IMG/VR virus record: IMGVR_UViG_3300042559_002699
Location: 25,452-89,451 of that record
DNA: 64,000 nt
Source: a virus
Reading direction: 5' to 3' (one strand)
Part shown: one piece after another, positions 17,665-26,320 of the stretch
Numbering within the stretch: the first letter of the stretch is position 1
How the letters are laid out: each line of letters opens with the position of its first letter
Notes under the pieces: generated by a model
Seen by the model: the letters and a program-made list of their open reading frames with translations, nothing else
Databases searched by the model: none
What the model was told of the DNA's origin: nothing
Translations under genes and position numbers: made by a program

Positions 17665-17719
17665 GCAAAGAAAAGGATCAATCCTCTAATATCTTGCTAT
17701 GGATTGATAATCTCTTTGC
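17665..17719. ncRNA. Candidate structured RNA or regulatory hairpin
   Basis: Two nested perfect stems: GCAAAGA with TCTTTGC (7 bp) outside, and ATCAATCC with GGATTGAT (8 bp) inside, with a 16-nt loop. It lies in the 272-nt gap between tRNA-Ser and the big tagged gene. The fold is strand-symmetric; the minus strand is the transcribed direction of its neighbours. Function not known. Confidence 0.45.
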
Positions 17720-17763
17720 TGCTTAGTTCAATTTGAATTTATAAGGTATCAGATTACACAGAA

Positions 17764-17787
17764 ATAGGATCCAGTTACGGATCCTAT
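17764..17787 (-). terminator. Hairpin after tRNA-Ser, possible terminator
   Basis: Perfect 9-bp inverted repeat (ATAGGATCC, 6-nt loop, GGATCCTAT), 17 nt past the 3' end of tRNA-Ser on the minus strand. There is no strong T run after it, so it may be a processing or stability element instead. Confidence 0.4.
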
Positions 17788-17803
17788 ATTAGTTTTTAAA
17801 GAG

Positions 17804-17888
17804 CGGAGAGGGAGGGATTCGAACCCCCGGAAGTGTGACCTTCAACAGTTTTCAAGACTGCCGCATTAGACCGCTCTGCCACCTCTCC
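17804..17888 (-). tRNA. tRNA-Ser, anticodon UGA
   Basis: 85 nt with a full cloverleaf: 7-bp acceptor GGAGAGG/CCTCTCC, D arm with GGTC loop, anticodon loop CTTGAAA (anticodon TGA, reads UCA), a long variable arm of class II type, T-loop TTCGAAT and discriminator G73, all typical of serine tRNA. The CCA end is not encoded, so it needs a CCA-adding enzyme; one is at 54 kb. It lies just after the stop of the RmlD-like gene. Confidence 0.93.
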
Positions 17889-17891
17889 TTA

Positions 17892-18590
17892 TTATATACC
17901 ATCATCTAGGAATTTATTCATTTTCGATAAATCCATGGTTAGATTAATTGGTGTCGTTGGATCAAATAAATCCATAGTTGCAACTACTTTATCGTTTGTC
18001 TGTAGAGCTAGATCGTACATAGACTTTTTATCTGTCCCCACATTATAAATTCCAGTAGCACCAGATTCTATCAGTCTTATTATCAAATCTCCTATCTTAT
18101 CAACATAGTCAAAATTTCCTACTTGATTTATGTATGCCTTTGGATAAGTAAATGGGGTTTTTTTCTGTGTAGTCCTTATGACTAGATAATTTTTAGATCT
18201 CAATAAAACGTACCCCTCTCCAAGTAATTTAGTGTATCCATACCAATTTCTGGAATGGACAGGAACGTCATTTTCTGAAGCGTTATCTTTTGAAAAGGTA
18301 TAGATATAATCTGTAGAGATATGAATTATTTTTTTATTTGAAGAGTTGCAAAAATCAATTAAATTTGCAACGCCTTCGTAGTTGATTTCCCAATGCAAAT
18401 TCCTATCTTCTGAATAAGTGTCGGTATTTGCAATACAATTAACAACAACATCATATTCTTCCAATTTAGAAGAATATGAATCTAGATTAGAAAAATCGAT
18501 TCCGTCTTTTTTCCTGCTTATAAAATCCCATTGGGTTTTATCTCTTAGATAGCTTCCCAATAGACCATCGCCTAGAATAACTACTCTCAT
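17892..18590 (-). CDS. RmlD-like sugar-nucleotide reductase (extended SDR)
   Basis: 232 residues. GDGLLGSY at residues 7-14 is the NAD(P)-binding loop (one Gly replaced), and STDYIY plus the catalytic pair YGYTK are present, as in dTDP-4-dehydrorhamnose reductase. It is shorter than the usual 290-300 residues and lacks part of the substrate domain. It likely reduces a 4-keto sugar made by the neighbouring island. Overlaps the upstream dehydrase gene (ATGA). Confidence 0.8.
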   Translation of the reverse strand: MRVVILGDGLLGSYLRDKTQWDFISRKKDGIDFSNLDSYSSKLEEYDVVVNCIANTDTYSEDRNLHWEINYEGVANLIDFCNSSNKKIIHISTDYIYTFSKDNASENDVPVHSRNWYGYTKLLGEGYVLLRSKNYLVIRTTQKKTPFTYPKAYINQVGNFDYVDKIGDLIIRLIESGATGIYNVGTDKKSMYDLALQTNDKVVATMDLFDPTTPINLTMDLSKMNKFLDDGI

Positions 18591-19873
18591 TTAAAATTTT
18601 TAACAACCTCTTCAATGTAATCGAAAACTACCTCTGTATAGTGGGGAGCTGCTCCTATGAAGAAAACCTTATCAAGAACTTTATTTGCCTCTGGGTAGTT
18701 ATTAAAATCATCTAGGAATTTGTAACCAGGATGAAGTAAAATATTACCAGCAAAATAATTTCTGGTTTGAATTTTATTGGCTTCTAAGTAATCAACAAGT
18801 CTGTGTTTTAGTCCTTCTTCTTCGCAAATAAACGGGGTACCGAACCAACAAACATCTGATTTTGCATGAGTTTGAACCGGTTTTATCCCCTTAATATTGG
18901 AGATGAAAATTTCTTCTATTCGGCTCTTAGATTTTTTCCTGTTTTCTTCTATTTCGTCTATCTTCTCAAGTTGAACTTGTCCTATAGCACCTTGAAGATC
19001 TAAAGGCTTTAGATTGTATCCCATATTAGAAAAGACATATTTGTGATCCACAATTCCGTCATAAGATTCTAACCAGTTGTCAAATCTCTTTCCACAAGTC
19101 CCACAAGAAAGTAGATTAGCAGATCCAACACAATAGCAGTCTCTGCCCCACCATGAAATACTAACAAGAAGCTTTTTAATTTCCTCGTCATTTGTGCAGA
19201 TCATTCCACCTTCTCCAGTAGAAATATGGTGTGCCGGGTAGAAAGAATTTGAGAAAGCAACATAGTATTCATTTAGGTATTTTCCATCCCACTTACTTCC
19301 TAAAGAATCACAATTGTCGCCTATAATTTTAAGATTATGTTTCTCTGCAATTCTTAGAATTTCATCCATGTCTGGAGGATTACCCAGAACAGGAGAAACG
19401 AAAATTCCCTTTGTTTTTGGAGTGATTTTTTCCTCGATTCTGCTGACATCAAAATTTAAGGTTTCCCATTCGATATCAACAAATACAGGTTTTAATCTAT
19501 TCTGGTGCAAAACAGAAATGGTTGTTGGAAATCCAACTGGGGAAACTATAATTTCGTCATCGTCTTCCCAGCCAAATCTAGTCTTCAAAGCAGTTATCAT
19601 AACAAGATTTGCAGAACTGCCTGAATTTACCATGTGAGAATGCTGTACATTAAATCTTTTGCTGAACTTTCTTTCAAACAAAAAGACTTTTTCCCCTGCT
19701 GTTATCCATCTTCCATTAAGCAAAGAGTCTATAGCTGCTTCTGCTTCTCTATTGTCCCAATATGGACCTGAATAATAGATGGGGGTTTTTCCGGGCTTGA
19801 ACTCTTTGGAGTTGTATATGTAGGGGGAAACGTGATTTCCCACCAGACTTTTAATACTTTCTTGGTTTATCAT
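18587..19873 (-). CDS. E1-type sugar 3-dehydrase (RfbH/DdhC-like, 2Fe-2S, PLP/PMP)
   Basis: 428 residues, DegT aminotransferase fold. The PLP lysine is replaced by His (SFYPAHHISTGEGG, H215-H216), the hallmark of CDP-4-keto-6-deoxyglucose 3-dehydrase (E1). Cysteines C188, C246, C248 and C257 have the C-x57-C-x-C-x7/8-C spacing that binds the E1 [2Fe-2S] cluster. It removes the 3-hydroxyl on the way to 3,6-dideoxy sugars, with a reductase partner (E3) not seen in this window. Good length match. Confidence 0.88.
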   Translation of the reverse strand: MINQESIKSLVGNHVSPYIYNSKEFKPGKTPIYYSGPYWDNREAEAAIDSLLNGRWITAGEKVFLFERKFSKRFNVQHSHMVNSGSSANLVMITALKTRFGWEDDDEIIVSPVGFPTTISVLHQNRLKPVFVDIEWETLNFDVSRIEEKITPKTKGIFVSPVLGNPPDMDEILRIAEKHNLKIIGDNCDSLGSKWDGKYLNEYYVAFSNSFYPAHHISTGEGGMICTNDEEIKKLLVSISWWGRDCYCVGSANLLSCGTCGKRFDNWLESYDGIVDHKYVFSNMGYNLKPLDLQGAIGQVQLEKIDEIEENRKKSKSRIEEIFISNIKGIKPVQTHAKSDVCWFGTPFICEEEGLKHRLVDYLEANKIQTRNYFAGNILLHPGYKFLDDFNNYPEANKVLDKVFFIGAAPHYTEVVFDYIEEVVKNFK

Positions 19874-19932
19874 TTTTTTGAATTTGTATAGATTATCTTA
19901 GATAAAATTTCAGGAATAATTTCAGGAAATTA

Positions 19933-20796
19933 TTATTTTTTTATCATGTGATTAAATTTAGGTAGATTTTCGGTAATATATGAAGGGTATGATGAATCTA
20001 TCCACACTGTCGAAAGAGTACTTCGAAAGAAAGGATCTATATTATTATTTATATTGTTCTCTATAGATTGTAATACATTTGCATTTAGCATTTCCTGAGC
20101 GGAATAGGATGTTATCTTAGTTCTTACTTTTTCTGGACCTCCCATAAAACTAAAATGCCATCCTCCATTTTCAATTTCTTGATTTTTCTGAGCCCTTAAT
20201 TGATTAAGAGAAAATTCCTTTAATCTTTTAAAAGACCCCATAGAAGATCCTCTCCAGTTTTTTTCCTTGAGAACATTTAAATAATAATAATAAGTAGTCT
20301 GTAAAAAATCATAGAACAAATCTGGGTTATAAAAGGTCTTTAAAGATTTTAGAATTTCAGGATTTGGAATTTCGTCGCAATCTGAAAAAATTATAATATC
20401 ATCGTCTTCGCAGAACTCAAATCCTCTTCTGACACATTCTTTTTGGTAAAAATCCCTCCCATAATGAATCTCGTGGTTTATATTAAAACAACTTTGATTT
20501 TTTATAAATCCACTTATCCTATTAACTTCTAGAGAATCAAAATCAGAACCTAATAAATCTTCTCCCAGATCAGTGAAATTATTAGGGGTATCTTCTATTT
20601 TCAAATGTATGATTTTTGGTAGAAATTTTTTGAATCTTTCTTTATTTTCTTCAAAATAATAGGGTTTAGGATTTCCAGTGTGTGTTACGGAGGATTCTAC
20701 TATTATAAAATAATCAACATGGGGATCCAGGGTATTTAATCTAATTTCTAGTATGTCAAGCTCGTTAAAGAAACAAAATCCGTCAAAAATTCTCAT
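19933..20796 (-). CDS. Glycosyltransferase family 17
   Basis: 287 residues. FDGFCFFNELDILEIRL, DYFIIVESSVTHTG and an acidic FSDCDEIPN donor-metal motif are diagnostic of GT17 (beta-1,4-GlcNAc transferase family). GT-A fold, no membrane segment. Its start overlaps the fucosyltransferase-like gene (ATGA). Transfers a sugar in the island's glycan; the exact donor is not deducible. Confidence 0.85.
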   Translation of the reverse strand: MRIFDGFCFFNELDILEIRLNTLDPHVDYFIIVESSVTHTGNPKPYYFEENKERFKKFLPKIIHLKIEDTPNNFTDLGEDLLGSDFDSLEVNRISGFIKNQSCFNINHEIHYGRDFYQKECVRRGFEFCEDDDIIIFSDCDEIPNPEILKSLKTFYNPDLFYDFLQTTYYYYLNVLKEKNWRGSSMGSFKRLKEFSLNQLRAQKNQEIENGGWHFSFMGGPEKVRTKITSYSAQEMLNANVLQSIENNINNNIDPFFRSTLSTVWIDSSYPSYITENLPKFNHMIKK

Positions 20797-21704
20797 ATAA
20801 TATTTTTTAATTTATAGTAATCTAAAGCTTCTTTTTTACAAGTTTCGTAGTCAGATAGAGATCCTTCTCTATCAAGATATGTGAATCCTCTGGTATAAGA
20901 TTCCCCAGTTGCCCAGTACCCATCACTAACATTGTGTCTTGCCCAATATTTTGGAGCTATGATTTTTTCTGCCCTGGTGTTTAACCATCCTGCCCACCAT
21001 CCAAAAGTAGAGTTGGATAAAATTACCCATTTTGATTGATTAACTGTATAAAAATCTAATCCAATCTCTCCGTGTACAGTCGGAATGTCAAATGGCATAA
21101 ACGAGGAAGCGCATCCCGGATCGTCTGTGACAATTACGAATTTCATTTGAGGATTTAGAGAAAGCATATGATTTATAGAGTCCCTCCAATATTCTCTTCT
21201 TAGAATTACATTACTAAGGCCCCTATATTCTCCACCTCTGAAATTTATAACACAGGTATTTTCATCAAGAACAATTCCCATTTTTTCCATCTCCAAATCA
21301 AACTTATTCTTGTATTCGTTCCTGATGCTGAACCATTTTAATATCTCTTCCTTCCTTTCTATCAAATAATCTTCACATTGATAAATTCCTCCCAATGCTC
21401 CATTATCTCCTATCATTCGAGTCCCATCTGGAATCTGATAAACTCTAGGATCTAAAAAAGTGATATTGACATCATCTATGTGTCTATATGTTGTCCATTT
21501 TTCATGAAAGTCTACAAATTCACCTTCTGGAAATTTCCCAAAATCCACATCCATAAAATACATTTGGTTCATCCCATTGTGATAGTCATGCGAGGGAGAA
21601 GGATTTATCCCCCATTCATATCCAAGTTTTTCGGATATGGCTCTACATACAGCATATTGCCACATGTGATTTCCTAAGTTACCTGTTAAATTTGTTGTTA
21701 TCAT
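20793..21704 (-). CDS. Alpha-1,2-fucosyltransferase-like (GT11)
   Basis: 303 residues. GNLGNHMWQYAVCRAISEKLG (N-terminal GT11 motif), INFRGGEYRGL in place of the HxRRGDY donor site, and the C-terminal LSNSTFGWWAGWLN. The weakened GDP-binding motif (FRGGEY) suggests a changed donor or activity. The ATG overlaps a 22-codon ORF by 4 bp. Confidence 0.82.
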   Translation of the reverse strand: MITTNLTGNLGNHMWQYAVCRAISEKLGYEWGINPSPSHDYHNGMNQMYFMDVDFGKFPEGEFVDFHEKWTTYRHIDDVNITFLDPRVYQIPDGTRMIGDNGALGGIYQCEDYLIERKEEILKWFSIRNEYKNKFDLEMEKMGIVLDENTCVINFRGGEYRGLSNVILRREYWRDSINHMLSLNPQMKFVIVTDDPGCASSFMPFDIPTVHGEIGLDFYTVNQSKWVILSNSTFGWWAGWLNTRAEKIIAPKYWARHNVSDGYWATGESYTRGFTYLDREGSLSDYETCKKEALDYYKLKNII

Positions 21705-21769
21705 AAGATCCTATTTTTCCTTAGTAAATTACTTGATCTTTGTCCGTTGTATATTTCTGTTACTCCCAT
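21701..21769 (-). CDS. Possible 22-residue peptide upstream of GT11-like gene
   Basis: ATG at 21769, stop TGA overlapping the next ATG (ATGA). The product is short and basic (LLRKNRIL end). The 4-bp overlap is the same as for real gene pairs here, so it may be a coupled leader peptide; it could also be chance. Confidence 0.3.
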   Translation of the reverse strand: MGVTEIYNGQRSSNLLRKNRIL

Positions 21770-21776
21770 TATATTA

Positions 21777-22736
21777 TTAGATCACACCGCAAAGCTTTAA
21801 GAAATCATGAACTTTCTCTTCGTGCATCACACTGTCATAGGAATTATAAGAAATCCCCTCTTCTCTAATTATTTCATCTGTAATAAGATAGTTTTCGTGA
21901 TCTTCAGTACGCAACCACTCTTCGGAAGATATCATTTCCTCGTGTAATTTTTCACCTTTTCGTATTCCTACAACTTTCAATTTAATGTCTGAATTTGGAT
22001 GATATTCTGATATTAAAGCATTTGCGATATCTATTATCTTAAATGATTGTACTTTAGGTATTGCTATCTTACCGTGTGATATGGGACTGTAGTATGCCCA
22101 TTCTATTAGCTTAGCTGCTGATTCCAGTGTTAATAAAAATCTTGTCATACGTAAATCTGTGATGGGTAGTTCTGTTACTCCATCTTTTAATAGCTGCTTA
22201 AAGTATGGAATAACAGAACCTGTAGATTCCAAAACGTTTCCATATCGAACTAAGCAAACTTTTATATCCGTTTGTTTTTTTGCAAATTCAATATACAATC
22301 TTTCAGAGATTGCTTTACACATTCCGTAGATGTTTACCGGTTTACACGCTTTATCAGATGATACATAAATCAAAGTCTCTATAGTATGCTTACTACGTCT
22401 CACAGCCTCTAACAAGTTTTGATGCCCAATTATATTCACGTTAACCGATTCGTATGGGTTTATTTCACACACAGGAACGTGCTTCAACGCAGCTGCGTTT
22501 ATGATTATATCTGGTCTATAATCTTCTATAGCGTTTAGGATACAATCTTTATCCTTAACGTCTCCGATCATAAAACTAACGTTTTCTTTGTTTACCCAAT
22601 CTGAAGATATTAAATTGACTTGTTTGTGTTCGTCCCTACTCAATACTTTGATTTGATTCACGTTTTGATAGAGCCCTATTAGAGTTTTTCCAAGAGCTCC
22701 GCTTCCTCCTATTAGGAGTATTTTTTTATTTTTCAT
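21777..22736 (-). CDS. PseB/FlaA1-type nucleotide-sugar 4,6-dehydratase
   Basis: 319 residues, extended SDR. GGSGALG at 9-15 binds NADP. INAAALKHVP, NPYESVNVN and SSDKACKPVNIYGMCK carry the Lys and Tyr active-site pattern of the UDP-GlcNAc 4,6-dehydratase (5-inverting) group. It makes a 4-keto-6-deoxy intermediate, which the aminotransferase next to it could aminate, as in pseudaminic-acid-type pathways. It has the short cytosolic form without the FlaA1 membrane domain. Confidence 0.85.
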   Translation of the reverse strand: MKNKKILLIGGSGALGKTLIGLYQNVNQIKVLSRDEHKQVNLISSDWVNKENVSFMIGDVKDKDCILNAIEDYRPDIIINAAALKHVPVCEINPYESVNVNIIGHQNLLEAVRRSKHTIETLIYVSSDKACKPVNIYGMCKAISERLYIEFAKKQTDIKVCLVRYGNVLESTGSVIPYFKQLLKDGVTELPITDLRMTRFLLTLESAAKLIEWAYYSPISHGKIAIPKVQSFKIIDIANALISEYHPNSDIKLKVVGIRKGEKLHEEMISSEEWLRTEDHENYLITDEIIREEGISYNSYDSVMHEEKVHDFLKLCGVI

Positions 22737-22748
22737 GATTTTTTATTT

Positions 22749-23618
22749 TTATATGATACGAAATCTAGCTTTATTATTATAAATAGATTTATAAAATGTT
22801 CTTTCTAAGAGACTATTTTTTTTGGTAAGTGTCTTGTCCAATACATTAAATAAACTGACAACATATTCGTTTGGTATCGAAAATCCCCCATTGATAAAAA
22901 AAATTAACATCTCTTTATCTTCGGTAGATTTGACGGTAAAGTATCCCGATTCGATTTGATTGTCAATTTCGTATTTTTTACCGATACAAAAAATCTCACT
23001 CCATTCAAGTAGCATTTTTAATTTATCAACAGGATAGATCTCTTTCCAAGCTTTTATTTTATCATTAATAGTGGCTGGTGTTCCTGAGTATACCTTTTCG
23101 ATTTCCGAGTCCTTTGTTACTATGGATCCTATTAAAAAAACTGATTTTTTTCTTAAACAAACCCCTGGAGAAACTGTACAGCTTCCAACTAACCAAACAT
23201 CGTCTTCGATGTTTGTCTTACTGTCTCCAAACAATAAGCATCCCTCTATTAATTCACCGCTAGCAACGTGTGTCCATATTTGAGAATACATTCCAACTCT
23301 AACCCCGTTAGCTATAGAAAGTCCTCCGGATCCATCTAAAATTGTATTTTGACCGAACCAACAATTATGACCAATGTCAATCTTTTTACCAACCATAACT
23401 AGCATGTCGTTATGAAAAACATTCCAATCTCCTATACTCAGTGGATTTTCCCCTATTAAGATTCTTGTATTATCGTTGATAATGTTATTATCTCCGATTA
23501 CAACGGATGGCTTGTTATTTTCGTCAAGGTACTTGATTTGTACATTTTTCCCAACGTGATTAAATTTTCCGAGCTGAATATATGGATCTATGAATGAAGT
23601 ACTGTGAATGTTATTCAT
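22749..23618 (-). CDS. Left-handed beta-helix acyltransferase-like protein
   Basis: 289 residues. Hexapeptide repeats run over residues 1-160 (IHSTSFIDPYIQLGKFNHVG, VVIGDNNIINDN, IGHNCWFGQNTILDG), as in LbH acetyltransferases. The C-terminal ~100 residues are an extra domain of unknown role. It may acetylate the amino sugar made by the island. The catalytic His is not identified with certainty. Confidence 0.75.
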   Translation of the reverse strand: MNNIHSTSFIDPYIQLGKFNHVGKNVQIKYLDENNKPSVVIGDNNIINDNTRILIGENPLSIGDWNVFHNDMLVMVGKKIDIGHNCWFGQNTILDGSGGLSIANGVRVGMYSQIWTHVASGELIEGCLLFGDSKTNIEDDVWLVGSCTVSPGVCLRKKSVFLIGSIVTKDSEIEKVYSGTPATINDKIKAWKEIYPVDKLKMLLEWSEIFCIGKKYEIDNQIESGYFTVKSTEDKEMLIFFINGGFSIPNEYVVSLFNVLDKTLTKKNSLLERTFYKSIYNNKARFRII

Positions 23619-24756
23619 TGTGTAGAATTTTAATTAGTGTATTGGTTATGAAATTAATATCTTCTGAATTTAACCACCACCCACACGGAAGAGATAGCTG
23701 ATGCTCGTAAAAATACTTTGTATGTGGTAGGTCTGTTTTACTATCTTCAAAACACTGATATCCATCACATGGAATATGTACTAACCCTGCAGCTATGCCT
23801 TGTTTGTTCATTTTTTCTAAAACATCATTACGATTAATACTTTCATCCAGTATTACAGTGTATACCCAATATGTCGGTTGTGTATTTTTATTAATTTTTA
23901 AAGGTTTTATGTGTGGATTGTCTTTAAATAAATTATCATAAATATTTGCATTATCGATGTGAGATTGTATTATGTTATCAATATGGGGAATTTGGGACAA
24001 TCCAATAGCAGCCGATACGTTATTCATATGAAACTTATATCCAGCTTCCAATATATTTACTTCCCATCTCTGACCTTTCCACTCACCCTTTTCATTTTTA
24101 GTAGCATCTCTATCAATACCAAACCATTTTAATTTTTTAGCCCTTTCAAAATCCTGTTCAGATTTGCAGATCAAAGCTCCTCCATCCCCGGTAGTTATAT
24201 GCTTAATAGCTTGAAAACTAAAACAAGTATAGTCTGCATAGTGGCATATGGACTCTCCATTATACTTTGCGCCAAAGGAATGTGCTGCATCTTGTATAAG
24301 TTTGATGCCATGTTTTTTGCAGATTGCTTGTAGCATTTCCAAATCACACGGAATACCAGCCCAATTCACACACAGAATAGCTTTGGTTTTTTTGGTGATT
24401 AATGACTCTATCTTCAACGGGTCTATGTTTCCTGTTTTGTAATCAATATCACACCAAACTACTTTTGCTGCTAAATTAGATATTGGGGTGACAGTAGCAA
24501 CACACGTCATCGACGTCGTAATAACTTCATCATTAGGAGAAACCCCAGCCAATTTTAATGCTAACGTAAGTGCTGATGTACAGCTATTTAATAAAACTAC
24601 ATTTTTATGGTTTAGATAATTATTTAAAAAATCGGTAAATTGTGTTACGCACTCACCTTCATTCAAAAAACCACTAGTTAATACCGTTTTTAAATTTTCT
24701 AAAGCTCCATCTACATCGACATGAACCTTGAATATAGGATAATTTTTTACTTCCAT
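23611..24756 (-). CDS. DegT/DnrJ/EryC1-type sugar aminotransferase
   Basis: 381 residues. NSCTSALTLAL binds the cofactor phosphate, DAAHSFGAKYNG is the Asp/His pair, and the PLP lysine is in FQAIKHITTGDGG. It transfers an amino group to a 4-keto sugar nucleotide, fitting the PseB-like dehydratase two genes downstream in transcription order. Overlaps the acyltransferase gene by 8 bp. Confidence 0.9.
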   Translation of the reverse strand: MEVKNYPIFKVHVDVDGALENLKTVLTSGFLNEGECVTQFTDFLNNYLNHKNVVLLNSCTSALTLALKLAGVSPNDEVITTSMTCVATVTPISNLAAKVVWCDIDYKTGNIDPLKIESLITKKTKAILCVNWAGIPCDLEMLQAICKKHGIKLIQDAAHSFGAKYNGESICHYADYTCFSFQAIKHITTGDGGALICKSEQDFERAKKLKWFGIDRDATKNEKGEWKGQRWEVNILEAGYKFHMNNVSAAIGLSQIPHIDNIIQSHIDNANIYDNLFKDNPHIKPLKINKNTQPTYWVYTVILDESINRNDVLEKMNKQGIAAGLVHIPCDGYQCFEDSKTDLPHTKYFYEHQLSLPCGWWLNSEDINFITNTLIKILHNE

Positions 24757-24760
24757 ATTT

Positions 24761-25501
24761 TTATTTTTTAATATCTTTTATTTGTGACCTTTTAACACCT
24801 TCGATTCCAACTTCAACAGAATCGGTAGGTCTTGCAACGAATAGAGCTTTATATCGATCGGTAGAACTATCATTTGCTAAAATAGAGAATGTAATTAACT
24901 TTCTTTCTGATTTTACAGTTGGTACACCATGGTAGGAAGTATCGCTGTTTAAAAAAGCAACAAACCTATTTGAGATAGGTTCAATTTCATGCATACAAGT
25001 TGACATATCATCGGACCAGACTTCTAAACAACCGCCATCATTTTCTTTATTATAGTTCTCATTCAGATACAATAAACAAGTTACCTCTTTACGCATTCCT
25101 GAATTAGGTGATTTTCTAGCATCACTATGAATCAATTGGAATGAATTTGGAAGCATTGTTCTCATACCTGACCATCTCATATGCTCATCTGGAAATAGGT
25201 TTTGTAAATTTAAAAGGTTAGATATCCTTTCTGTAAACTCTTTTGTGTGGATATAACTCATAACATTGCTAATGAATTCAGGCATTTCCCCTACTTTACT
25301 AATTCCTAGCATACCCTGTTCTAATATATTCTTTTTACCGTCTATTTCAGGGTGTCCAACATACCAAGCATCATTTTCATAAGATGGCCATGCATCTTTA
25401 ATACCTTTCAAAGTATGTTCTTTTAAAAAATTATCAATAATCCATATATCATACGGATCACTAATCTTTTGCACATTCAAATTTGTATTTATAATATCCA
25501 T
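24761..25501 (-). CDS. 2-oxoglutarate/Fe(II) oxygenase (prolyl-4-hydroxylase type)
   Basis: 246 residues. HSDARKSP gives the HxD metal pair; the distal His and 2OG-binding Arg are in HGVPTVKSERK; the double-stranded beta-helix strand VTCLLYLNENYN lies between. These enzymes hydroxylate proteins, sugars or nucleobases; inside a glycan island a sugar or peptide target is likely. The ATG is in frame with the upstream glycosyltransferase after a TAG codon. Confidence 0.83.
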   Translation of the reverse strand: MDIINTNLNVQKISDPYDIWIIDNFLKEHTLKGIKDAWPSYENDAWYVGHPEIDGKKNILEQGMLGISKVGEMPEFISNVMSYIHTKEFTERISNLLNLQNLFPDEHMRWSGMRTMLPNSFQLIHSDARKSPNSGMRKEVTCLLYLNENYNKENDGGCLEVWSDDMSTCMHEIEPISNRFVAFLNSDTSYHGVPTVKSERKLITFSILANDSSTDRYKALFVARPTDSVEVGIEGVKRSQIKDIKK

Positions 25502-25504
25502 AAT

Positions 25505-26320
25505 CTACAAAGTTTGTTGATTTCTAAAAAAGTTTAAAGCATGAAAGTCTTCTACATCGTTGTGGTTGTGTTCAAAAAAACCTTCAATCGTACTCCTATA
25601 CTGATCACCCTCTGGACGAGTTCTATTACATTTATTAAGCCATTCTGGTAGAGTCTTTGTATAATAGTGGTTTAGTTGTGCTGTATCGTATGATACCTTT
25701 CTTGAGCAATTCAAAATAGTTGAAGTACCTATGCCTACTACACCATCTACATCAATCCATTCTTCATCGTGTACCATATGAACCCCATGCTTATCAAAGT
25801 TTTCGTGTAATTTGCATATTGGTCCAACATGATAGTAGGTGTGAGTATAAGGTTTACCCCATCTTTTAGTAAATCTTTCCAATACACTTGCGTTGTTCGG
25901 ATCAAACTCGGTATGACCATTATCACCAAATTGTGCTAGATTGATTACAACTTGTCTTTGGGGAACGTTGTCAAATTTAGCAATAAACTCTTTGACATCG
26001 TTCGTTTGCTTCAATACCAGAAACCCGTCGACATCAATAAAAGCAGCCCATTCAAATTGATCGTGATATGTTTTTCCAAAATGAGTGTAAGCCATAGCAA
26101 TTCTATTTGATAACCATGGGGTGTTATCCATATCACCTGGGGAATCTATATCCCACTCTAAAAGATGAACTCTTTCATCCAAGTCTTCACTATTAAATCT
26201 CCAATTGTTTTGATAGATGAATATACTATCAAATCCTAATTTCAAATGATAATCGATCCACTCTTGAATATACAAGTCTTCATCTTTTGCCATTGTCACC
26301 AATGCTATTTTTTTCTTCAT
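25505..26320 (-). CDS. Glycosyltransferase, GT92/GT2-like (ends in TAG)
   Basis: 271 residues. Begins with KIALVTMAKDEDLYIQEW; EWAAFIDVDGFLVL is the DxD donor-metal motif, and HMVHDEEWIDVDG lies later. This is the GT92-like pattern in bacteria and large viruses. It stops with TAG, followed by ATT-ATG, which keeps the frame into the 2OG oxygenase; read-through would make a 519-residue fusion. Confidence 0.82.
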   Translation of the reverse strand: MKKKIALVTMAKDEDLYIQEWIDYHLKLGFDSIFIYQNNWRFNSEDLDERVHLLEWDIDSPGDMDNTPWLSNRIAMAYTHFGKTYHDQFEWAAFIDVDGFLVLKQTNDVKEFIAKFDNVPQRQVVINLAQFGDNGHTEFDPNNASVLERFTKRWGKPYTHTYYHVGPICKLHENFDKHGVHMVHDEEWIDVDGVVGIGTSTILNCSRKVSYDTAQLNHYYTKTLPEWLNKCNRTRPEGDQYRSTIEGFFEHNHNDVEDFHALNFFRNQQTL

